Below are positions 5,244 through 10,107 of a DNA stretch of 21,620 bases, in pieces. Numbering within the stretch: position 1 is the first letter of the stretch; every line of letters starts with the position of its first letter. This DNA is from a virus. The position numbers and the translations under genes are program-made. The notes under the pieces were generated by a model. It had not been told where the DNA came from. It searched no databases and saw only the letters and a program-made list of their open reading frames with translations. Where the stretch lies: positions 1 through 21,620 of the IMG/VR virus record IMGVR_UViG_3300032397_002854, one strand, 5' to 3'.

Positions 5244-5436
5244 AAGAATTTTTAATCTTAAAAGAATCGCGAAAACAGTTGCGGTGGTTCTTTTCTGTTC
5301 GGTATTATTGGGCGTCCTTAAAGAAAAAGGTGTAAATGATTGGGTAATAATCAGCATATTATTAGTAACAATGATACCGTGCGTGGGTGAATTACTGGGA
5401 CTGAAAGATCACGACGATACTTTTGGAAAGAAATAA
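5227..5436 (+). CDS. Small membrane protein, 69 aa
   Basis: A basic N-terminus (MKSFFKRIFNLKRIAK) precedes a membrane segment (about 17-32), a short loop and a second segment (about 38-57), ending in a charged tail (KDHDDTFGKK). It starts within the preceding gene, which suggests translational coupling. It ends 1 nt before tRNA-Asn. Function unknown. Confidence 0.7.
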   Translation: MKSFFKRIFNLKRIAKTVAVVLFCSVLLGVLKEKGVNDWVIISILLVTMIPCVGELLGLKDHDDTFGKK

Positions 5437-5437
5437 T

Positions 5438-5514
5438 GGGCGTGTAGCTCAATGGTAGAGCCGGAGGCTGTTAACCTCTGTGTGCTGGAGGTTCGAGCCC
5501 TTCCTCGCCCGCCA
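5438..5514 (+). tRNA. tRNA-Asn(GUU)
   Basis: Acceptor GGGCGTG/CTCGCCC (one T-T mismatch), anticodon loop CTGTTAA in GGAGG/CCTCT, T-arm GGAGG-TTCGAGC-CCTTC, 7-nt variable loop, CCA encoded. The 5' half resembles tRNA-Ala at 3111. Confidence 0.9.
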
Positions 5515-5522
5515 TATCTTAT

Positions 5523-5604
5523 GTTGCGGTGGCGTAGTCGGTAGCCGCGTATGTTTGAGGTGCATATCCCGCAAGGGGTGAGAGTTCGATCCTCTCCCGC
5601 AACA
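5523..5604 (+). tRNA. tRNA-Leu(GAG)
   Basis: Acceptor GTTGCGG/CCGCAAC, anticodon loop TTGAGGT in TATGT/GCATA, variable arm CCC-GCAA-GGG, T-arm GAGAG-TTCGATC-CTCTC. CCA not encoded. Confidence 0.9.
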
Positions 5605-5620
5605 CATCAAATCAAATTAT

Positions 5621-5695
5621 GGCTCGGTAACTCAAATGGAAGAGTGCGAGACTGAAAATCTTGAAATCGCCGTTCAATTCGGCGCTGAGCCACCA
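5621..5695 (+). tRNA. tRNA-Phe(GAA)
   Basis: Acceptor GGCTCGG/CTGAGCC, anticodon loop CTGAAAA in CGAGA/TCTTG, T-arm CGCCG-TTCAATT-CGGCG, CCA encoded. Confidence 0.93.
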
Positions 5696-5700
5696 AATAC

Positions 5701-5784
5701 GCCGAGGTGGTGGAATTGGTATACCAGCCAGACTTAAAATTTGGCGTCCGAAAGGGCATGCGGGTTCGAGCCCCGCCCTCGGCA
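5701..5784 (+). tRNA. tRNA-Leu(UAA)
   Basis: Acceptor GCCGAGG/CCTCGGC, anticodon loop CTTAAAA in CCAGA/TTTGG, long variable arm, T-arm GCGGG-TTCGAGC-CCCGC. CCA not encoded; GTTTTT follows. Confidence 0.93.
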
Positions 5785-5804
5785 GTTTTTAGCAGTTTTA
5801 AAAT

Positions 5805-5969
5805 ACCGATAGCGGCGTGGAAGGACACGCGTCGCGGCTAGATTGTAGATACTTTTCTACCTATGATCCGGGGGATGCATACCCTATTTGATGCGGAGAG
5901 AAACCGCACAATCCGCTGGGTGAATATGTCGAAATGCTACAGAGTAAGTATCAAGGCTTACCTATCGGT
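5805..5969 (+). ncRNA. Structured RNA, family 2, short member (165 nt)
   Basis: Closing stem ACCGATAG/CTATCGGT. Then a CG joint and a hairpin GCGTG-GAAGGA-CACGC at the 5' side, and a hairpin GTAAG-TATCAAGG-CTTAC directly before the closing strand at the 3' side. The interior adds GTAG/CTAC, GCAT/ATGC and TGCGG/CCGCA hairpins. The same architecture with changed but paired stems occurs at 6061-6329. No ORF. Family unknown to me. Confidence 0.8.
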
Positions 5970-5975
5970 TTTTAT

Positions 5976-6050
5976 GGTCTCATAGCTCAATTAGGTCAGA
6001 GCAACGCCCTTTTAAGGCGTAGGTTCTCCGTTCGATCCGGAGTGGGATCA
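5976..6050 (+). tRNA. tRNA-Lys(UUU)
   Basis: Acceptor GGTCTCA/TGGGATC, anticodon loop CTTTTAA in ACGCC/GGCGT, T-arm CTCCG-TTCGATC-CGGAG. CCA not encoded (CGCA follows). Confidence 0.93.
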
Positions 6051-6060
6051 CGCAATATTT

Positions 6061-6329
6061 AAAAACTATCATCGGTGTGGAAAGGACACACTAGGAGAGT
6101 GAGTGAGGATACGGTTCACTACGACCAAGCGGAATTGACCGCTGCACGGGTCGCGTTTAAAGACGCATTAAATCCAAGTGCCGAACTGACCCAACAAGAT
6201 TCTCAAAACGTGAGTGGTGTTAGAAAATAGTAGGTTTACCGCTCTAAGGATCGGCGAATTAAGCTTCGCCTTCCGACATACGTAACGAAAGTCCCACAAG
6301 CAGGTATCAAGCCCTGCATGATAGTTTTT
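6061..6329 (+). ncRNA. Structured RNA, family 2, long member (269 nt)
   Basis: A 12-bp perfect closing stem AAAAACTATCAT/ATGATAGTTTTT, a CG joint, a 5' hairpin GTGTG-GAAAGGA-CACAC and a 3' hairpin GCAGG-TATCAAGC-CCTGC. The interior contains many clean stems: AGTGA/TCACT, CGACC/GGTCG around AGCGG/CCGCT, GCGT/ACGC, CTCA/TGAG and GGCGAA/TTCGCC. The frame is open nowhere. The complexity is ribozyme- or large-ncRNA-like. Confidence 0.8.
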
Positions 6330-6338
6330 ATTTTTTAC

Positions 6339-6413
6339 GCTCTGTTAGTTTAATGGACAGAATGCAGCTCTACGAAAGCTGAGATGGGGATTCGACTTCC
6401 TCACGGGGCGCCA
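6339..6413 (+). tRNA. tRNA-Arg(ACG)
   Basis: Acceptor GCTCTGT/ACGGGGC (two wobbles), anticodon loop CTACGAA in CAGCT/AGCTG, T-arm GGGGA-TTCGACT-TCCTC, CCA encoded. A34 would need TadA editing to inosine. Confidence 0.9.
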
Positions 6414-6466
6414 TACCCTCTTTAATATACTCATAAGACATACTACACTCTTCCCTAAATAAATAT

Positions 6467-6805
6467 ATGAAACGCCTGCTCTATCTGATGCTCGGATGGA
6501 TTCTGTTCGTCAACATCATCGACGCAGTTACGACCTATTACGCATTTCATAACCCCTTACCTATTGAAGAAGCAGGACTAATGCGAACTGCTGATGGGCG
6601 ATGTTCCGATCCAGTAATTGTTTTTCACTTTGTATTCAGTTTAGCAGTATTGATTCTGTCGTTTTGGATCGTTAAAAATCATTATGAAACTCAATGGAAA
6701 TCATTAGCATTTCGTGTATTTTTTATCGTTATGATTATTTGGATAATTCTTGATACGAGAGTCGCAATCAATAATATTTTGGTAATTCGACAAGCACTTT
6801 TATGA
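6467..6805 (+). CDS. Three-span membrane protein, DUF5658-like
   Basis: The 112-aa product has three hydrophobic segments (about 5-25, 50-70 and 84-105). NIIDAVTTYYAF followed by a proline-rich loop and EAGLMR resembles DUF5658 membrane proteins, which have N-x-x-D-A-x-x-T-Y and N-P-L-M-R. The match is from memory of the pattern and is tentative. No good ribosome site is seen before the ATG. The TGA stop overlaps the first two bases of tRNA-Lys(CUU). Confidence 0.7.
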   Translation: MKRLLYLMLGWILFVNIIDAVTTYYAFHNPLPIEEAGLMRTADGRCSDPVIVFHFVFSLAVLILSFWIVKNHYETQWKSLAFRVFFIVMIIWIILDTRVAINNILVIRQALL

Positions 6806-6879
6806 GACGTTAACTCAATAGGCAGAGTATCTGGCTCTTAACCAGAAAGCTGGGGGATCGTGGCCCTCACGTCTCACCA
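6804..6879 (+). tRNA. tRNA-Lys(CUU)
   Basis: Perfect acceptor GAGACGT/ACGTCTC, anticodon loop CTCTTAA in TCTGG/CCAGA, T-stem GGGGG/CCCTC with odd loop ATCGTGG, CCA encoded. Confidence 0.88.
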
Positions 6880-6880
6880 C

Positions 6881-6954
6881 GCCCGATTATTTTAATAGTA
6901 GAATCCCGGTTTTACACTCCGGAGGCGGTGGAGCATAACCATCATTGGGCACCA
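6881..6954 (+). tRNA. tRNA-Val(UAC)
   Basis: Acceptor GCCCGAT/ATTGGGC, anticodon loop TTTACAC in CCGGT/TCCGG (31-39 T-T), T-stem GGTGG/CCATC with loop AGCATAA (G55), weak D-stem, CCA encoded. Confidence 0.8.
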
Positions 6955-6967
6955 GCAATTTTTTTAC

Positions 6968-7061
6968 GGATAGGTTGACCTCAGTTGGCGCGAGGCCTAG
7001 TCTTGAAAACTAGTAATCCTCGAAAGGGGATATGGAGGTTCGATTCCTCTCCTATCCGCCA
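6968..7061 (+). tRNA. tRNA-Ser(UGA)
   Basis: Acceptor GGATAGG/CCTATCC, anticodon loop CTTGAAA in CTAGT/ACTAG, long variable arm, T-arm GGAGG-TTCGATT-CCTCT, CCA encoded. Confidence 0.93.
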
Positions 7062-7065
7062 TTAT

Positions 7066-7156
7066 GACAGGGTGGCAGAGTCTGGTTGATTGCGGCACCC
7101 CGCTAAGGTGTTAGACATCGTAAGGTGTCTCGAAAGTTCAAATCTTTCCCTTGTCG
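7066..7156 (+). tRNA. tRNA-Ser(GCU)
   Basis: Acceptor GACAGGG/CCTTGTC, anticodon loop CCGCTAA in GCACC/GGTGT (C33), variable arm AGACA/TGTCT, T-arm GAAAG-TTCAAAT-CTTTC. No CCA. Confidence 0.88.
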
Positions 7157-7164
7157 AATTTCTT

Positions 7165-7235
7165 GGCCCCATGTTGTAACGGATGCGAGTAACGCTTCGA
7201 ACGTTAAAGTCCGGGTTCGACTCCTGGTGGGGCTT
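7165..7235 (+). tRNA. tRNA-Arg(UCG)
   Basis: Acceptor GGCCCCA/TGGGGCT, anticodon loop CTTCGAA in TAACG/CGTTA, T-arm CCGGG-TTCGACT-CCTGG. No CCA; GCAATTTT linker follows. Confidence 0.9.
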
Positions 7236-7248
7236 CGCAATTTTAAAT

Positions 7249-7320
7249 GCCCGTATGTTGTAAAGGATAGCAAAAGGTGTTCCTAACGCCTAAGTTTGGG
7301 TTCAATTCCTAATACGGGTG
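7249..7320 (+). tRNA. tRNA-Arg(CCU)
   Basis: Acceptor GCCCGTA/TACGGGT, anticodon loop TTCCTAA in AGGTG/CGCCT, T-arm TTGGG-TTCAATT-CCTAA. No CCA. Confidence 0.9.
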
Positions 7321-7330
7321 CGAATATTAT

Positions 7331-7403
7331 GCCCCTATGGTGTAACGGATAAGCATACAAACCTTCTAAGTTTATGGTGAGGATTCGATTTCCTCTAGGG
7401 GCG
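7331..7403 (+). tRNA. tRNA-Arg(UCU)
   Basis: Acceptor GCCCCTA/TAGGGGC, anticodon loop CTTCTAA in CAAAC/GTTTA (outer pair mismatched), T-arm GAGGA-TTCGATT-TCCTC. No CCA. Confidence 0.9.
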
Positions 7404-7434
7404 CATTTATTTTAATAAAAATAAAAAAGTTAAA

Positions 7435-7478
7435 AGTTTATGTCTTAAAACACTAAATAATAGTAGGGGACATAAACT
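7435..7478 (+). promoter_or_regulatory. Ribosome-site-hiding hairpin of an HNH gene
   Basis: AGTTTATGTC (7435-7444) pairs perfectly with GACATAAACT (7469-7478), which abuts the ATG at 7479 and includes the end of the ribosome site AGGGGA. The loop contains the late-type motif, so only transcripts begun in the loop would lack the 5' arm. Confidence 0.7.
7447..7459 (+). promoter_or_regulatory. Late-promoter candidate AAAACnnTAAATA
   Basis: AAAACACTAAATA lies in the loop of the 7435-7478 hairpin. The 18 nt from 7447 are identical to those at 15301. Confidence 0.55.
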
Positions 7479-8183
7479 ATGAAAACAAAAAAAGAATACA
7501 GATATATCTCACAATGGGTTAAAAAAATTAAAGCAATTAATTTATTAGGTGGGAAATGTAAAAACTGTGGCGAATCTAGAATTTGGATATTAAATTTTCA
7601 CCATAAAAACCCAAACAAAAAAGAATTTGATATTAATAAATTAAGAAATTCTAGATGGTCTTTAATAGAAAAAGAAGTCAAAAAATGTATTTTGTTATGT
7701 AGAAATTGCCACGCTGAAATCCACAAAAAAAACAATAATAAATATCCAAGTCAAAAGAAAAATTTATTAGAAATTAAAAATATTTTTAAATGTGAAAAAT
7801 GTAATTATGAACAATATGAAGGGGCTTTAGATTTCCACCACGAAGATAGTAATGAAAAAAAATTCGAATTACACGGAATAAAAATATATGAAAATTCGTG
7901 TTTAGAGACAAAGAAAAAAATAATCGATGAAGTTAATAAATGCACAATCTTATGTTCTAATTGCCACGCTGATTTACATTTTGACAAAAAGAAATTCGAA
8001 ATTCATAAAAATGAACTTTATAATTGGAAATATAAAGAAACACCAAAAAAAATTGATAAAGAATTGGTAATTAAAATGTATAAAGAAGGAAAACGACAAA
8101 TAGATATCAGTAAAGAATTAAAATGTAGTAAAGCAACAATCTGTGTTATTATTAAATCAATAAAATTGCCAAATAAGCAATAG
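7479..8183 (+). CDS. HNH endonuclease with two HNH units and a C-terminal HTH
   Basis: The 234-aa product has two consecutive zinc-HNH units: CKNC..LNFHHKNPNKKEF..CILLCRNCHAEIH (about residues 26-88) and CEKC..LDFHHEDSNEKKF..CTILCSNCHADLH (about 106-168). A helix-turn-helix follows near 190-230 (YKEGKRQIDISKELKCSKATI). The duplication inside one chain is unusual; it may cut both strands or bind as a pseudo-dimer. The TAG stop overlaps the first two bases of tRNA-Gln. Strong AT bias marks it as a recent arrival in the tRNA array. Translation seems controlled by the hairpin just upstream. Confidence 0.85.
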   Translation: MKTKKEYRYISQWVKKIKAINLLGGKCKNCGESRIWILNFHHKNPNKKEFDINKLRNSRWSLIEKEVKKCILLCRNCHAEIHKKNNNKYPSQKKNLLEIKNIFKCEKCNYEQYEGALDFHHEDSNEKKFELHGIKIYENSCLETKKKIIDEVNKCTILCSNCHADLHFDKKKFEIHKNELYNWKYKETPKKIDKELVIKMYKEGKRQIDISKELKCSKATICVIIKSIKLPNKQ

Positions 8184-8256
8184 GGGATTAGTTTAACGGA
8201 AGAACATTCGGCCTTGAACCGAAAGGCGGTGGGTTCAACTCCCTCATCTCCTGCCA
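8182..8256 (+). tRNA. tRNA-Gln(UUG)
   Basis: Acceptor AGGGGAT/ATCTCCT, anticodon loop CCTTGAA in TTCGG/CCGAA (C33), T-loop TTCAACT with one T-T in the stem, CCA encoded. Confidence 0.88.
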
Positions 8257-8261
8257 ATAAT

Positions 8262-8336
8262 AGGGAAGTCATTCAAAGGCTAGGATACTAGACTCTGACT
8301 CTGGTTATCTCCGTTCAAATCGGAGCTTCCTTACCA
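8262..8336 (+). tRNA. tRNA-Gln(CUG)
   Basis: Acceptor AGGGAAG/CTTCCTT, anticodon loop CTCTGAC in CTAGA/TCTGG, T-arm CTCCG-TTCAAAT-CGGAG, CCA encoded. Confidence 0.9.
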
Positions 8337-8342
8337 AATATG

Positions 8343-8419
8343 GCGGCTGTAGCCCAGTGGCCCAAGGCGGTGCGCTGTGAACGCATTACTCACCAGTTCG
8401 AATCTGGTCAGTCGCCCCA
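8343..8419 (+). tRNA. tRNA-His(GUG)
   Basis: Acceptor GCGGCTG/CAGTCGC with G at -1 (8342) opposite C73, the His identity pair. Anticodon loop CTGTGAA in GTGCG/CGCAT, T-arm ACCAG-TTCGAAT-CTGGT, CCA encoded. Confidence 0.94.
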
Positions 8420-8422
8420 AAT

Positions 8423-8508
8423 GCAGGAATGGTGTAATGGTAGCCACGCCAGTCTTAGAAACTGGTTCTGAAAAACGAGTGGGGGTTCAAGTCCCTCTTC
8501 CTGCACCA
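8423..8508 (+). tRNA. tRNA-Leu(UAG)
   Basis: Acceptor GCAGGAA/TTCCTGC, anticodon loop CTTAGAA in CCAGT/ACTGG, long variable arm, T-loop TTCAAGT, CCA encoded. Confidence 0.93.
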
Positions 8509-8526
8509 GAATTTTATAACAACTTA

Positions 8527-8535
8527 TGGTATAAT
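8527..8535 (+). promoter_or_regulatory. Extended -10 promoter inside the tRNA array
   Basis: TGGTATAAT with no clear -35. Predicted start at about 8542, also the first base of a GTG codon. Confidence 0.7.
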
Positions 8536-8541
8536 ATAAGT

Positions 8542-8615
8542 GTGAATGAACGAGAAAATAAGGTGGTGGTAGATTTGTTTTCGAGAGGGCCCCGTCTGTG
8601 GGCCCTTTCTTTTTT
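8542..8615 (+). ncRNA. Candidate ~70-nt small RNA between promoter and terminator
   Basis: The segment runs from an extended -10 promoter to a strong terminator with no convincing gene. A short GTG frame starting at 8542 reads through the terminator into tRNA-Trp, so coding is doubtful. It may be a small RNA, or a leader whose terminator insulates tRNA-Trp. Confidence 0.5.
8586..8612 (+). terminator. Intrinsic terminator
   Basis: AGGGCCC pairs with GGGCCCT around CGTCTGT, then TTCTTTTTT. It ends transcripts arriving from the upstream tRNAs and from the 8527 promoter. Confidence 0.92.
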
Positions 8616-8621
8616 CGAGAA

Positions 8622-8696
8622 GGGTCAGTCCGTTAATGGCTAAACGGTTGGTCTCCAAAACCAATCCTGCACGTTCGACCCGTGCCTGGCCCGCCA
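8622..8696 (+). tRNA. tRNA-Trp(CCA)
   Basis: Acceptor GGGTCAG/CTGGCCC, D-stem CGTT/AACG, anticodon loop CTCCAAA in TTGGT/ACCAA, T-arm GCACG-TTCGACC-CGTGC, CCA encoded. It lies 7 nt after the T-run of a terminator, so it may depend on read-through. Confidence 0.94.
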
Positions 8697-8950
8697 TTCA
8701 CATTAATCTCTTAAACAATAAAAAATCTTTCTGTCAGGGTATTGAATTTAATACCGACAAATGGCGACTTTATCATCTTTTAACCCCGCAAGAAGTTGAT
8801 TTTCAAATAGCATATACTTGTGCAAATTGCTGGATTATTAATCATTTATGCCCGTGTGGTAATCTGTTTCATCCGGAAATATTATCAAAATATATGCTCG
8901 TCCGATTAAAAAAGTATCGATGGAAAAATGAAAATAAATCTTCTCAATAA
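8696..8950 (+). CDS. Cys-rich small protein, first of a tandem pair, start unclear
   Basis: About 84 aa. INLLNNKKSFCQGIEFNTDK and the following WRLY match the start of the next gene almost exactly. Where the next gene has ATG AAA, this copy has ATT CAC, and the ATT shares its first base with the CCA of tRNA-Trp. It therefore either uses an AUU start, starts at an ATG inside the tRNA (8636), or is a decaying copy. Cys pairs (CANC, CPC) suggest metal binding. The C-terminus extends past the second gene's start in another frame. Confidence 0.5.
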   Translation: MHINLLNNKKSFCQGIEFNTDKWRLYHLLTPQEVDFQIAYTCANCWIINHLCPCGNLFHPEILSKYMLVRLKKYRWKNENKSSQ

Positions 8951-9167
8951 TAAAAAATCTTTCTGTCGAGGTATTGAATTCAATACCGACAAATGGCGAC
9001 TCTATTATATTTTAAATAGTGAAAAAGTTGCTAATGAAATGGCGCTAAAATGTGTTAAGTGTTGGGATCATAACCCTTCAATAGCATATCGATGTGGTAA
9101 ATATTTTGTACCAGGCGCAATAACGAATTATATGTTAAATAACTTAAAAAAATACAAATGGAAATAA
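8928..9167 (+). CDS. Cys-rich small protein, second of a tandem pair
   Basis: The 79-aa product starts MKINLLNNKKSFCRGIEF and is clearly paralogous to the preceding frame; the nucleotide identity is highest over the first ~30 codons. CVKC and a lone later Cys may bind metal. It starts inside the 3' end of the first copy, which suggests coupling. It ends 1 nt before tRNA-Leu(CAA). No family recognised. Confidence 0.7.
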   Translation: MKINLLNNKKSFCRGIEFNTDKWRLYYILNSEKVANEMALKCVKCWDHNPSIAYRCGKYFVPGAITNYMLNNLKKYKWK

Positions 9168-9168
9168 T

Positions 9169-9255
9169 GCGGGGATGGCTGGAATGGCAGACGCGCCAGT
9201 TTCAAAAATTGGTTCTGGAAACAGAGTGAGGGTTCAAGTCCCTCTTCCCGCACCA
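9169..9255 (+). tRNA. tRNA-Leu(CAA)
   Basis: Acceptor GCGGGGA/TTCCCGC, anticodon loop TTCAAAA in CCAGT/ATTGG, long variable arm, T-loop TTCAAGT, CCA encoded. Strongly similar to tRNA-Leu(UAG) at 8423, so a duplicate with a changed anticodon. Confidence 0.93.
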
Positions 9256-9276
9256 ACCACAAAAATCAAAATAGGC

Positions 9277-9305
9277 TTGACAAACATCGTGAAAAATGGT
9301 ATAAT
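9277..9305 (+). promoter_or_regulatory. Strong promoter, leaderless geometry
   Basis: TTGACA at 9277-9282, 17-nt spacer, extended TGG, TATAAT at 9300-9305. The ATG at 9312 is exactly 7 nt after the -10. Confidence 0.9.
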
Positions 9306-9311
9306 TAAGAT

Positions 9312-9539
9312 ATGAAAAAAATGATAAGAGTTGAACAAATGTTTTTTGAATTTCTCCAAAAAACTCTTTATAAATACGTTTCTACGGAAAAGCTGAAAGC
9401 ATCAAAATTCTTGAGTTGGTTAGGAATGGCTATTGTGGCACGTGGCCTACGTTTGGAAGCTGCTATTTATCCCGACGAAATCTCTATTGAAAGCGTCAAT
9501 TCTCTTATTATTGAACTTAAACAAATTATTAAAAACTAA
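9312..9539 (+). CDS. Small protein, 75 aa, unknown
   Basis: MKKMIRVEQM begins a mostly helical, amphipathic sequence with a central WLGMAIVARG segment that may be a weak membrane or interface helix. No family recognised. There is no ribosome site; the ATG sits at the predicted transcription start, so the mRNA is likely leaderless. It converges on, and overlaps by 4 nt, the last minus-strand gene of the head operon. Confidence 0.7.
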   Translation: MKKMIRVEQMFFEFLQKTLYKYVSTEKLKASKFLSWLGMAIVARGLRLEAAIYPDEISIESVNSLIIELKQIIKN

Positions 9540-10078
9540 AATTTCGCCAAACCTGTTTTTTGGTTTTTAATATAATCTATTAAAGCAGTAATTGTGGGTT
9601 CGATTTTAAGACCAATAAGAAATTGTTTATATTGTCTTAATAAAGCCCTGTCGTCCAAATAAGTTAATTTACCGATCCCCACTTCATCAAGTTTAAATAA
9701 TTTCATTACTTTATCTTTAAATTCTGGAAATTTTTCAATTAATGAACCAAGCATTCTGCTTTCAAGCAATTCTTCTTTACATTCCCGCAAAAATTCGATT
9801 TCTTCTCTGGTACCGTATTTTAAAATGTCTTCCCAGTAAGTCCCGCCCAATGCGCCTTTAACTTTTTTCATACCCACCGCTTTGTATGCCTCGTCTTTCC
9901 AATTTCTATTTTTTGTTGCCATTCTGGTTTTTCTCCTTGCTGCACATTCCGGACAATCGGGATTCTCTTTCATGTGTCGATGTCCCTCATTTGTCCAATC
10001 ATCTCGCCTTCCACCCCTCGATGGCGGCACAGTTCCCGTAATTTCCATCATGTGATCGATCCAACCCTTTTTGGTCAT
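9536..10078 (-). CDS. Protein downstream of the terminase, unknown
   Basis: The 180-aa product has a CPEC pair near residue 42, a basic stretch (RRKTRMATKNRNWKDEAYK) and a helical C-terminal half. I do not recognise it. The ribosome site AGGAGA lies before the ATG. It is last in the leftward head operon and also has its own late-type motif at 10095-10107. A role in packaging or head assembly is inferred from position only. Confidence 0.75.
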   Translation of the reverse strand: MTKKGWIDHMMEITGTVPPSRGGRRDDWTNEGHRHMKENPDCPECAARRKTRMATKNRNWKDEAYKAVGMKKVKGALGGTYWEDILKYGTREEIEFLRECKEELLESRMLGSLIEKFPEFKDKVMKLFKLDEVGIGKLTYLDDRALLRQYKQFLIGLKIEPTITALIDYIKNQKTGLAKF

Positions 10079-10094
10079 ACCTGTCTCCTATTCT

Positions 10095-10107
10095 TATTTA
10101 TCGTTTT
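10095..10107 (-). promoter_or_regulatory. Late-promoter candidate AAAACnnTAAATA
   Basis: On the minus strand this reads AAAACGATAAATA. It overlaps the terminase stop codon and precedes the 180-aa gene. Confidence 0.45.
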
